Source of the DNA: Cyclostephanos tholiformis
Lineage: Eukaryota; Bacillariophyta; Thalassiosirophyceae; Thalassiosirales; Thalassiosiraceae
Assembly (NCBI GenBank): GCA_036939975.1
Contig: JALLPB010000182.1
Span: 1 to 21,061 of the forward strand
Direction: 5' to 3'
DNA length: 21,061 nucleotides
The notes below the pieces were generated by a model that was given only the letters and a program-made list of their open reading frames with translations, had not been told where the DNA came from and searched no databases. The translations under genes and the position numbers were made by a program. This document shows, piece after piece, positions 1 through 10,178 of this stretch; positions within the stretch are counted from its first letter, which is position 1, and each line of letters opens with the position of its first letter.

Positions 1-13
1 TCTAAACGTGCTT

Positions 14-123
14 AATGGATCTAGTAAAAATACTAGATCAACTAAATGTTTTACGAAAAAATTGAGTTGAACCTAGAAGCAGTACACTCAACTGGGCAAA
101 ATTGTAAATTTTATAGATCCATT
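14..123. repeat. Nested inverted repeats at the left edge
   Basis: A perfect 9-bp inverted repeat (GATCTAGTA at 18-26, TACTAGATC at 31-39) is separated by AAAA. It lies inside a wider pair, AATGGATCTA at 14-23 and TAGATCCATT at 114-123, which are exact reverse complements. TTGAGT / ACTCAA pairs between them. This is a foldback arrangement in AT-rich DNA; its nature is unknown, and it may be part of an element that starts left of the window. Confidence 0.5.
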
Positions 124-993
124 TTTGGTTTTTGTGAGGTAGGAGTTGTTGGTTGTGTTTTCCTTTTTTCTACATAGGAATATGTAGGATCAGTACCAGA
201 AAATCTGCAATGATATCTGGTGAGGTGACAATGAGCATCATCGTTGACATCTAAGCCATCGACTCTGCAGCCCATTGGCTGAATTGATCATTGAGCCACG
301 TCCACTGGGAGAGGATATCATGCATGCATGATGTGTGATGGCGTCATCAACAAAGAAGGCGGCAAAGGAGCAGGAAGAGAAGATTTCTTGATGATGCAAA
401 TCATCACAACATTTGATCATGGCAGCCGTCGTCATCATTCTGCTACCATAGGGCCCCCCTCCTAGTAACACAGCATACAACAATCAACTGGCATACTATG
501 CGGCAGGTATTAGTCGTTAAAACTAGAAAAAAAATATTATTACTACTTTTATGACCTATTATGTCACTATGAGTCGACGAGTCAACATGACGGATCATCA
601 TCAGTTGCATTGGTCATACTACCATTGCAGAGCATCGGGGGCAATGACAACCACACATATACATTGTATATATGCTTTGCCTAACAAATTGTGCACATGG
701 ATTGCCATGCTGTCCATCCTGGAGAGCATGGCAGTTGAAATCAAGGAGGTATTGTTTGGTACTCCGGATTTTCGGCCCAAAATGGCCTCTAGTATGGTAC
801 ATTAGCTTGTGTTCTCATGTGAGGACCAAGATTTTTGCATGGTAAGTGAGTCGGACTTGGTCTTGGGGTGCAAAACCCCACTTTTCAGGTTGGGTGAGTG
901 ACTTTGAGGCAAGGTAACCATATGGTACCTTCAGGTACCAATCGGTCCTACCTGACTCCCCACTGAAAATCCAACTTACTATGTGTTCTATGT
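124..993. other. Intergenic, no convincing gene
   Basis: AT-rich sequence. The open frames here (for example 551-805 plus and 238-483 minus) show no recognisable family, no repeat architecture and no supporting splice structure. The only structure I see is the imperfect palindrome at about 838-988, listed separately. Confidence 0.55.
838..988. repeat. Imperfect palindrome / foldback
   Basis: CATGGTAAGT near 839 pairs imperfectly with ACTTACTATG near 973-983. TTTTCAG followed by a GGT/GGG-rich stretch near 892 pairs loosely with the CCCC-ACTGAAAA side near 960. The centre is around ACCATATGGTACC (919-931). A perfect 6-bp hairpin, TGGGGT-GCAAA-ACCCCA, lies in the left arm near 864-881. It resembles an eroded foldback or MITE-like element, but I see no target-site duplication. 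Confidence 0.35.
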
Positions 994-996
994 GTG

Positions 997-1349
997 ATGC
1001 AAACTTTTGCGTTGCACTGTGAGTATGACCACTCTAATGCTTGTGGTCTCAGAGCAATCCATTCTGGAAACTATTCACGGAAGTGTCCCTTCCACGGCAA
1101 TCAATGTGACATAACCAGAAAGCAAGTTGCTAAAAATTTGCCTTACCAATGCAGCTGTCCAGGAGGCTCCTGTGGTAACAATGTAGCATTGAATTGTAAG
1201 TTTTGGATCAAACATGATCTTCCATGTGATGCTATTGTTCGGATGGGGTGCACAAAGTATCACCAAAGGTAGTATTTTTAATTCTTGAGAATAATTTTTA
1301 TTTGTCATTTGTACTATTCTTCTATAGAAAGGGTAACATCTTGAGTTGA
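997..1349 (+). CDS. Small cysteine-rich ORF, possibly spliced (unknown)
   Basis: The ATG at 997 opens a frame encoding about 91 residues with ten cysteines (including a CSC-PGGSC cluster) and several histidines, a pattern that could bind zinc or form disulfides. No family is recognised and there is no signal peptide. Unspliced, it stops at 1270. If a 59-nt GT-AG intron at 1269-1327 is removed (AAAG|GTAG and TCTATAG|A), the frame continues to TGA at 1347-1349, giving 97 residues. That intron is shorter than the others in this window (77-129 nt), so splicing is uncertain. The surrounding DNA looks like decayed mobile sequence, so this may be a remnant. Confidence 0.25.
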
Positions 1350-1385
1350 TTCCATTTACAACTTAAAGAATTTTATTGTCATTTA

Positions 1386-2202
1386 TTGTATTGTATTGTA
1401 ACTCGCACCACAATCAATGTACCAATATTCTATGTTGAAAGAGCTCCAGATAAGAAGCTCATGTTAACATCGCTAACCATAAGAGCAGGTGGATATTTTG
1501 GTAAGTCGAAAAGTAAGAAAGTGCAAGGGAATGGTAAAACTGGATTAATTGTTGTTATTGGAGCCAACAATGTCGATTATTGTGGTGTTAGAGTTAATGA
1601 AGCTCACATTCTTTACTTGTTAGACAAAGCAGTCATTCTCAGCGATTGTAAAGATATAAGAGAGCTCGGTGAGGATGTCAAGATAGGACTACATCTCCAT
1701 TTTTGAAATGAAATCATTCACCCAAATCCAAAAAAACAAAGCTCTTTGGCAGATATGCAGAAATGGAGGGGCAAATAGCAATGCTGGATCATTTAAGGTT
1801 TGTGTTGGCCTAATCAAATTCCACCCGGATAGCAAAGCCAACAAGAGGTACCCAAATGCATCTATGTGATTTTGCCCGCTCCCTTTAAACAAGGCCATTT
1901 TCAAAGAAGACATGCCATTATCAGCAAATGCAATGACATTTGTATTTGAGGATACTGATGAATACGACACCAAGGGGGACAATGTTGCTGTTGAAATCAA
2001 CAATCTTTTGTCCTCTGACAGCAAAGAGGAAAAGCCTACATCCAACAAGAGGCCAGGTCTCCCAATGATGTCTACAACAACTCAAACTGAGGCTTCAATC
2101 CCTGAAGGATACTCATGGTGTCATCGTGACTTGGCTCGCCAATGCAAACCTGCTGACAGCTGCACTGGAGCATCTTGGGATGATAAAGATGGGCCCTCCT
2201 GA
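1386..2202 (+). pseudogene. Fragmented reading frame, probable decayed gene (unknown)
   Basis: Three consecutive coding-like pieces lie on the plus strand. The first (1386-1706) includes a basic GKSKSKKVQGNGKTG segment. The second starts with ATG at 1708 in another frame and runs to a TGA at 1867-1869. The third stays in the second frame through that TGA and is open to a stop at 2200-2202; it includes an acidic stretch (FEDTDEYD) near 1930-1960. One frameshift and one nonsense codon would connect all three, which suggests an old gene or transposon-encoded protein that has decayed. No family is recognised, and chance ORFs are a real alternative. Confidence 0.3.
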
Positions 2203-3316
2203 ATTGGGCTGGCTTTAATAGCTTCCAACATTCCAGTCCTCAGTGCATAAAATAAAGTTTCACCAGTTAAGCTGAAAGAGTCGATGTGTAGTTTGAAGCC
2301 AATGTTTTATAGTATGGTAGTAAACGAAAGTTGTCTACATAAGGAGGATTGGCATACCCATCAAATGGATCACTATTGCAATAAGAGCATGTGACACCTG
2401 CATTGGCCAAAGAGCCTTGGTAATGATGCTCATGATAACGTCATGATATTGCTTGATTTTTGTTATGACACCGGCATGGAGCACGCCCACACCAATCAGG
2501 GCAAGAATTTGGCAAAGCACAAGAAGGGGGGTCGTGGGTGGAGCTGTATACCATCAATAACATTGTTAGGCACTTCGTGGAAAATGAGGAGTTTTGGGGA
2601 TGGAACGTCCCAGCCCACCTGACCCAGGCCATTTTTTGGTAGAATGCATTGTGGTACGTGGGATGCTCCAAAAGTGTCAAGACCATGGACAATGGCAAAA
2701 TGTGTCGTATGGAGGTCTGAAGGTATGCCAATGCAGACAATTGCATGATGGATACCTACCAGTCAAGCATGGGAAATAGGTGGATGGTACCTATGATGAA
2801 TGGTGGATGCATTAGCTTTTTTCACACATAATTTGTCTTTCTTTACACTATATTGTAACAAAATCAACCACTCATTCTCTTCCTTTTATCCCCATCTTAT
2901 ACTCTCATCTCAGCATCTGTAACCGGACCAGAAAACATATCTATTATGTAACTTCACAAACTGTATTAAGTATTAGAAGTGGGGTGGTAGAAGTTTGCTC
3001 GAATGAATGACAGACAATCAATAATAGCTAAGTAGGTGATAATAAATTAAGTTGCATTATGCACACAAGTTGCTCAAGTAGAGACTGAATTTATCTGACA
3101 TAACTGCAATCTGCTGTGGGGCTAACAGAACTTTCAAACTGAAATAACTGCCCCATAGTATTGTCGGTTACATAAACATATTGCTACAAGTTATATAATA
3201 TTTTGTAAATGTTTCGTGGGAGGTATGAAAGAATATTCTTGATGCTTGCATTAGCAACGTTGCATTTGTCACCATGGTACTGCTCTCACTACAAAAACCT
3301 TTTTCTGGACAAGTAC
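2203..3316. other. Intergenic, no convincing gene
   Basis: AT-rich. Short overlapping ORFs on both strands (for example 2594-2779 plus and 2441-2746 minus) have no recognisable domains or splice logic. PT-repeat or RCC1-like coding does not continue beyond the stop of the downstream minus-strand gene at 3317. Confidence 0.55.
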
Positions 3317-6300
3317 TTAGACATACCTACCATTAGCAACAGTATGGGTCCCCGAAGAAGAAACAAACTCAATTTGAACTGGGCCTTCAAACTTGACAGG
3401 TACTGGCTTGTCCGCTGATCCTACCTCGCCGGTTCCCAGTTGATATCGATCGTTTAGGCCCGCAGCCCAAACACCATCCGCCCCTATGAAAAAGACGCTC
3501 TGAGAACTAGGACCTGAACCAATTCTGAGAATCGTTTCATCCAAGTCTACCTTGAATTGAGTCTCATCTTTACTAGAGCCGATGAAATCATTCCCGGCGC
3601 CTAATTGCCCTTCATCATTCCTCCCACATGAAAAAGCCACCCCCTTGTCGTTGAGAAAATAGGAAGATTCTCTGTTTGCTTCTATTTGGACTATCTTGTC
3701 ATCCCATTTAATCTAAATTGGAATGTTTTAAAAGCACACATGAGCTATTACAAATGTCGAGGGTATTAATCGGAGCCCATAAACAATTAACGTAGATCTC
3801 ACCTCAGGAAGATAGATTGGTGTACCTTCCGTAAAGCCACAGAGTTGACCGTAGATATTGCTACCACTTCCCCAAGTTCGACCACTTTCGCTATTCAAAT
3901 AGAGCGCAAAAGCCAGACCTGCTTCCACCTCAGTGATGCCGTCCAAGTCACCTTTTATCTCGGTTGGGGTGGTAGTAAGTATTACATCAGGTTCCTCGCC
4001 AAGTTGCCCTACTTCGTTCGAGCCACATCCATAGACTTGACCACTTGCTGTCACAAGCAATGTAAACTCTGACCCCACCGCACCGTGCACTACATTATCG
4101 ATGCCCTTCACCTCGTGGAAAAGGTCAACAGGATCTACATTTCCTAAGCATAGTTGCCCCTTGTTGTTGTTCCCAGATAAATAGGCCTTTCCATCCTGTG
4201 AAATCAACAATGCATGCATTGCTCCTGAGTCGCTTCCAACGCCTACCCCAGCAAATGCGAGCTGAAATTGAGGCGCGTCAACTTCTTTACCATCGGCATT
4301 AACCACCGTTGTGATTACCGTCGGTTCAATAGATTCCCTAACTTTACCATCCCCCAAATTTCGTCCCGGAATGACACCAAGCCCGAGGTGTCCTTGATAC
4401 CCAGCGCCGGATTCTCTAAAACCTGCCACCACAGCAGTTCCATCCGCCTGAATAAGGAAAGTATGCCGTGATCCGGCGGATACATCAGTGATCTCATCCT
4501 CAATCAATAGCGGTACTGGTTGATTATCGCCGAGAGTGTTCCCCCTTCCTTCTTCGGCACCCCAGAAATACCAATCGTATCCAATGAGTGTGGGTGACTG
4601 CAGAATGACAATGTAAGAAGAAAAAGATATGAATTACGATATGAGCATGATATACTTTGGATTTGAGCATTTCGATAGGATAAATACTTACAAAGGTCGG
4701 TATAGAGGTCGGTTCAAATGTCGGAACGTCTGTTAAATGATAGTCGATCCAATGTAAATGTTCAGACGGTATGCAAACTGGGTTTATGTGACAAAGGAAA
4801 ATCAAGCGCATTTACCTGTCAGTATCGTTGGACTCAATGTAGGCTCTTTCGTCGGGTCATCTGTCATTATCGTCGGACTCAACGTAGGTTCTCTTGTCGG
4901 TTCATCCGTGATAAATGTTGGTGACAGTGTTGGATATTTTGATGGGGATATTGTAGGTTCATTCGTGAGAATAGTTGGTGACAACGTTGGTATCTACGTC
5001 CATCAAAAGAAAAAAAGGGAGATCAGTAAACGAATTATAGGAAAATTCAGGGTGCATTAATGCATGCATTTCATCAACTTACTTGTGTAGGAATCTCCGT
5101 CGGTGTGATTGTTGGAAGTAAGGTTGGAAGTACGGTAGGGTGAACAGTGGGCGTCACCTTCAAACAAGGCAAAAGGTGTATCAAAAAATAATGAAAACGA
5201 ATGATATCCTTTTACTCCCAACTTGAGCAGGTAATACCGTCATCGAATAACTCACCGTAGGATATTCCGTCGGAGATAATGTGGGCATGTCGGTTACGAC
5301 TAAACAACTTATTGCAACGGTATGCGTCCCAGAACTCGAAATCTTGACAATATCGTGCGGACCCTCGTCGAATTCTATCACTACTGGAACTGGAACATTT
5401 AGGGACCCACTATTGCCTACGCCAATCTGAAATTGAGAATTTTGTCCCGCACCATACACCATATCCTCGTGGCCTGCAAAGAAGACACTCCCAGAGCTTG
5501 AACCCGAAGCTAATCCGAGTATTTCGATATCTTCGGGTATATCAACTTTGACTGGCGTGTCTGAGTCCACATATGTGCCGTCACCGAGTTGTCCCTGGTC
5601 ATTACGACCACATGACTTGACGCTTCCGTCCTCATAAAGGAAATATGACGATTCACGTCCAGCTTGGATAGATGCGACTGTCCTTACATTTAGTAGCTCC
5701 TTCGGATTATTAAGATTCGAAAATAGAACGTGTCAGGCAGAATTAACGAAAAAACAAACGTTTAATGAACACACATGACATCATACCATTGGCTCAAAAA
5801 TACTACCACCCCCCGTACTATTACACAACTGGCTGTATAAATTACTCCCACTTCCATAAACTTTCCCCTTGTCCCTCCCAAACACTGCGTCAGCAGCTTG
5901 CAAATACAAACTAAAGCTATATCCGACAGATACCTCTTGAATGCCACTCAATCCATTCTTGTTATTGGGGGTGGTAGCATTGTTCACACTGGGACCTAAT
6001 CCCAACTCTCCATGTTCGTTGTTTCCACAACCAAACACACGCCCATCCTCGAGCAATATCTGTGTAAAGTCTAATCCCACCGCAGCTGCTTTAGCTGGTC
6101 CTGGCAAGGAAGAAACTTGTTTAAACGTATCCCTTGGCTCTAAATCACCATGGCACAATTGCCCTTTATCATTGTTTCCCGTGGTGTAGACATTTCCACT
6201 CTGATCAATCAACAAAGAATGCATACCACGCGAGTCACCAGGTGCACCCGTACCTGCGTATACCTTTTTGAACTTTGGACTTGGAACTATCTCATTGGCG

Positions 6301-7904
6301 CTGTTCAATACATTCTTGATGTTCAGAAAGCCATTGGGTCCCTCGGATAGCCTATCGCGCACTACACCCAAATGGCCTCGGTACCCGCTAAAGCTTTCAA
6401 CGAAACCACTGACGTATAACCCAGTGTTCTCTTCGATGATGAAGGTATGCCTGGACCCGGCTGAGAGATCGATTACTTCTTTTAGTTGAAGCTCCGGCGT
6501 TTCTTGAACCACCCCAACTTCTAAACCAAGACCCTCTTCTCCTCCCCAGTAGTACCACGGGCATCCTAAATTGGAAAGTGGATTAAAGTTTGATGTGAAG
6601 TGAGTAGTCATTGAGGCGAGAATGAGATCGGAAGTCCAGCTTTCGACAAACATTGCGATAAAAATAACAAAAACAAAAGAGAAGAATAGCGTACCACCAA
6701 CATCACTAAGTACCGTTGGCATAAACGTCGGCAAATCCGTAGGCAAATCCGGTATCGGGGGAATCGTCGTCGGGACATCAGTTGGGGCATCAGTCGTAGG
6801 ATAATAAGTTGGTAGATATGTGGGTGGATCTGTGGGGCACGGACACATCGGGATCTGCCATCCACTCGGGGCCCACCAGCTTCCTCCATACTGAAGAGCT
6901 CTCACCGATTCATCACTTGATTTCTTACTTTCATCTTTGCCACCGCTCAGTATTGGATTCGCTGGATCGTCACCAACTCTGCCATCGGCCAATTCGGTGG
7001 AGTATACAGCCATTTCTCCTCCGTTGCCTCCCAAAGGTGTGTAGCTTGGCCCATAGGGATTAGGCACGTAGGGGTGAGGACATGGACACATCACTTTTCC
7101 TCCATATCTACCTCTCTTGGTCTTGCCCACCTTCGAACCAGTCTTTTTTGCCATCTTCGGCGGCGCCGGCGAACTGACTCCATGCTTGTTGAAACCGGGT
7201 GGATGGCCTCCACGTTTTGTAACACCCGGGACGTAGCCACCTACATCGACGTCGACATCGACATTGACATCAACATTGACGTTCGTAGCCTTCACTTGGC
7301 TGCCCGAAGTCTTCTTCTCCTGCTTCTTATGGTTCCTCTGCTTGTTGCGGTTCTTCTGGTTCTTCTGGTTCTTCCGCTTGTTGTGGTTCTTCTTCGTCCC
7401 ATTGTGTTTATTCTTTTTCATGTTCGTTCCGGTGTTGGAGTGTTTCGCCTTTTTCTTCTGGCCCCGTTTAATTCCATTGGGAGATTTTTTTTTCCTCATT
7501 CTCGTCCGTGCCAATGACCTGCCAGCTTTGCTTCCATCTTGTTCATCGAAATCCTCATACATCCTAATTGCCGATTCTTTAGTCTGTCCCTTGAGCAGTA
7601 GCCTCGGTGATGATGGATTATGACCCATCGAAGAACTACCAACTTCTAATTGACCTCCATCGCGTTCTATCGGTGCATGGCTCGCAATATTTTCGTGTAG
7701 TCTTGTCGTGGAGGTGTAAGAATTACGATTCAGAAGTGGTTGCTGCCGAGAATCGCCACCTTCGTGTGCTTCGGTCGAAACCAACTGCGTCGCAATTGCA
7801 GCGTAGCCCGCCAACGAACTCAATGTCAGCGTTCTCATAAATCGTCTATGCCGCCGCTGTTTCGTGATTCTATTCGTCGCAGTAGGGGCATGCATGTTTT
7901 GCAT
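3317..7904 (-). CDS. Secreted-type protein with two RCC1 blocks and PT-repeat linkers, 8 exons
   Basis: The exons on the minus strand are 7904-6695, 6565-5787, 5699-5256, 5157-5083, 4993-4816, 4729-4692, 4597-3803 and 3712-3317. Every junction is GT-AG and the total is 3915 nt, exactly 1304 codons plus stop. Met1 is a plain ATG; Met23 would give a more typical signal peptide (MRTLTLSSLAGYAAIATQ, then VSTEA). Next come a Lys/Asn/Gln-rich basic stretch (about 137-198), an alternating NV/DV run (about 208-221), two MCPCP motifs (272-276, 353-357) and a PT-rich spacer (359-398). RCC1 block 1 (about 405-795) has repeated G-x-N-x-x-x-Q-L-type signatures such as GNNDKGQLCHG and GRNDQGQLGDG. A PT/SPT linker follows (about 796-910), then RCC1 block 2 (about 911-1304) with matching signatures. 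RCC1 repeats form beta-propellers that usually mediate protein binding; a secreted or cell-wall role is inferred from the N-terminus and PT repeats. Alternatively it could be two adjacent genes, but in-frame closure argues against that. Confidence 0.82.
4692..5256 (-). repeat. PT/SPT tandem-repeat linker split over small exons
   Basis: The coding sequence between the RCC1 blocks is built of xPTxxPT units, with a longer repeat of the type EPTLSPTI-x-TD occurring several times in the 178-nt exon (4993-4816). The linker uses the end of a 444-nt exon and exons of 75, 178 and 38 nt, so each small exon is an almost pure repeat module. Repeats like this are common in extracellular stramenopile proteins as extended, O-glycosylatable spacers; that role is inferred here. 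Confidence 0.75.
6566..6694 (-). other. Intron 1 of the RCC1/PT gene, in-frame and stop-free
   Basis: The donor is GTG|GTACGC and the acceptor is CCAATTTAG|GATGCC (phase 1). The intron is 129 nt, a multiple of three, and has no stop in the gene's frame. Translated, it would insert a strongly hydrophobic run (LFFSFVFVIFIAMFV). It is called an intron because block 2 has an intron at the equivalent place, just before the Y-W-Y-F/Y-W-G motif. A donor 3 nt upstream (6697) is also possible. Confidence 0.7.
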
Positions 7905-9177
7905 TTAGTCAAGTTCAATTCTTACTAATCTGCATCAAAGAAACTGTGTTTGCGTCTCTCCTATTTGAAAACCGGTCACGACACATGGCACTTACGTTCA
8001 TACTTGCACATCAACATGCTCCGCACTTAATGAATCGGAAAATTGCCTCTTTAAAATTTTCAGCGAAAAACTCACCGTTCAATTTTATTATGAATTTCTG
8101 ATCATTATGTATCGCTCGTCGAATCATTGCCGATTCAGCTCACGTTGCCAACAACGAGTTCCTACTTTCAGAAAACCCAGTTAAATAAATAATATCATTT
8201 GATAAATTTTCGACATTCGACATTTCCGTTCGTAGGATTCATCGGAATGTAGGAATCAGTACGGTCTATTCGGCCACATTGGTGTCAAAAACTGGGTGGC
8301 CAAACTCATCTCACCTTACCATAGAGTTAGTCCTTATGGGTGATGTGAGGTTCTTGATTGCCAACATAACCAGTCCAAAATTAACTATGACAAAGTGGTT
8401 GGCCCATAGGAATTAATCTATACTCATCTAATAGCAAGCATACTGTAACGAGGAAGTTAGTACTGTTGAAGAAAAAGCAACTGATCTCTCTGCATGGACG
8501 AGAAGAGCGAAGGTGCAAGGTGAATGTGTGTGCTGGTGGAAGGAGCAGGTTTCAAAACCTATGAAGAAAAATACAGTTAATTTGTTTCTCTTATAACATT
8601 TGCTACCCCTTCCTAGATGGTCTACCCCTGCTACCTAGATGGCACACCCTGAGCTCAAACAAAAACTGGTGTTGAGATCGAGATTGAGACTGCCACACCA
8701 ACACCACTCTATTGGGACTACTCTACTGCACCCTTTGCATAGGCTCGGATTGAACTTGAATAACCACTAGATAATGCAAGATAACAATAGTTTTGCCTTA
8801 CACTCTCGAGAGTCAACATATTGTGTGCATAGCTGTGCCTGATGTTGCCACAAATCTTCCTTGCCAAGGCTGGAGATGACCACAGATAATAAAGGGGACA
8901 GAGACTCAAGTTTTGGGGGAAATCTTCGGTGTTGCCTGGGGTATGATGTCATATGGCAACACTCTGACTGCCCCCAAAGTGCCCCATCCCTGAGGGGGGG
9001 AATCTGGGAACATTTTCAGGGCATTTCTGGGGCAAAATCCATTTTTGCCCCAGTTGTGCCCCTGTAGCCATCTGCAGTGGGCCCAGTACAACAATCCCCC
9101 AGTCCCCCCCCCCCCTTTCCCCCACCCCCTATCTATCGTACCTCTCACCTCTCTTTCTTCTTTCTATCATCAGAGTC
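7905..9177. other. Intergenic, upstream of the RCC1/PT gene
   Basis: The sequence just left of 7905 on the gene's coding sense is its presumed promoter; I see no clear TATA or other motif. There is a short direct repeat at about 8600-8642 (CTACCCC...CTAGATGG twice) and a homopolymer C run at about 9103-9115. A hairpin at 9027-9053 is listed separately. No gene is recognised. Confidence 0.5.
9027..9053. repeat. Perfect 11-bp hairpin
   Basis: CTGGGGCAAAA (9027-9037) and TTTTGCCCCAG (9043-9053) are exact reverse complements around a 5-nt loop. A second 7-bp pair, TGTTGCC / GGCAACA, lies about 100 nt upstream (about 8932-8963). No T-tract or gene end marks it as a terminator; it may belong to an eroded foldback element. 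Confidence 0.6.
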
Positions 9178-9662
9178 ATGGCCAAAGCCGAAGCTCCTCC
9201 TTCTCTCACTGCCTCCTCCTCCCCCTCATCCTTGTCCTGTGCTCCTCCTCACAAGACCGAAAAATCCTTCTGGCAAATTAAACGTGTTCTACAGTACCGT
9301 TTTAATGTATCTGGAGTAGTTTTATTGTATCTAATGCGCACAAACCTACCAGTTATATTTAATACCATTCATTTAGAACGTATTTAATAGATATTACATA
9401 AATAATAATTCTATGTAATTTGACGATCATTAGTTAATCATAAATAAAGTTATATCCAACAGTTTACTGTTTTAAATTGCAATTATTATTTATCTGTACC
9501 AATTCATATTCGTTATTATTATTATTGTCAGTTTTTTTAACATTTTTCCCAATTCCCCCAGATAAATTTTATTTTTTATTTGCCACAGCGGCACCAATTC
9601 CTTTGCTGAAATATCTTTTTAGATATTTTAAGTTCAATTGTCACAACATCACAAAAAAACCA
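9178..9662. other. AT-rich intergenic stretch with a weak short ORF
   Basis: The ATG at 9178 opens a 69-residue frame whose first 25 residues are Ala/Ser/Pro-rich and whose remainder runs into very AT-rich DNA. It could be a first exon, but I find no convincing partner. From about 9390 to 9540 the sequence is nearly pure A/T with no gene. Confidence 0.4.
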
Positions 9663-9922
9663 ATGGCGACTTTTCCCCAACACAACAAGAAACCGCACAA
9701 CAAACAACTTTTAACTCTAAAAAAACAACGGCACCATGATCCCCCAATGCTCGCCTGCCTCCAGAGGCTCCAATTTTTCAGGTGAGTGAAATCGCCGTAC
9801 ATCACGTGATAGAGCACCATCTGCTCAACATGGCAATGCAATTTCTTTACATGCAACTAACTAATTCTTTATTTTATTTGCTATTATTCTACAGGAAGCG
9901 GCTCAGCGTGCACGCTGACTAA
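9663..9922 (+). CDS. Candidate small spliced ORF (48 aa, unknown)
   Basis: An ATG at 9663 (CCAATGG context) opens a Lys/His/Gln-rich basic frame. At 9781 it meets a good donor, TTCAG|GTGAGT. After a 113-nt intron (9782-9894) with a T-rich end and acceptor TTCTACAG, the frame continues for 28 nt to TAA at 9920-9922. The exons sum to 147 nt, 48 residues plus stop, and the second exon contains the 16-bp palindrome. The splice signals are the only real support; there is no homology and the peptide is low complexity, so a chance arrangement or the 5' part of a longer transcript is quite possible. Confidence 0.22.
9903..9918. repeat. 16-bp perfect palindrome
   Basis: TCAGCGTGCACGCTGA is identical to its own reverse complement and is much more GC-rich than the AT-rich surroundings. 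It could be a dimeric transcription-factor site or simply sit in the candidate second exon. Function unknown. Confidence 0.6.
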
Positions 9923-10178
9923 AGTTGAGTTTTTTTAGTGAATACTTGACCTTTTTCCTCATTCGCTTCGTTGAATTGATGCGCACTAACCTCAGCTATC
10001 CACTGATATTTTTTTTGCCAATGCCTCCCAAGTACTCATCACGTTAGGGCATGATTTTGGACTAGGGGGGAAGGGCGCCATGATCACACTGTTTACACAA
10101 CGTAGAGAGGTAGGTTGAGTTTGTTTTTTTTACTGAAAGCAAAAAAAAATACCAAGTAAAAATTTAGTGTTAAATATA

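Noticed and set aside
6620..6694. Transmembrane helix in the constitutive RCC1/PT protein
   Set aside because: The hydrophobic run lies inside a well-bounded GT-AG intron whose position is matched by an intron before block 2; I treat it only as a possible retained-intron product.
7264..7623. Plus-strand hydrophobic ORF rich in Phe/Leu
   Set aside because: It is the antisense shadow of the Lys-rich coding tract (AAG/AAA read as CTT/TTT).
5781..7904. A complete 707-residue single-exon gene, with separate genes at 3317-5570
   Set aside because: The frame runs through two introns and ends just inside the second. Splicing joins all pieces in one frame of 1304 codons.
9027..9053. Rho-independent-type terminator
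   Set aside because: No gene ends here, there is no T-tract after the stem, and the genome is eukaryotic.
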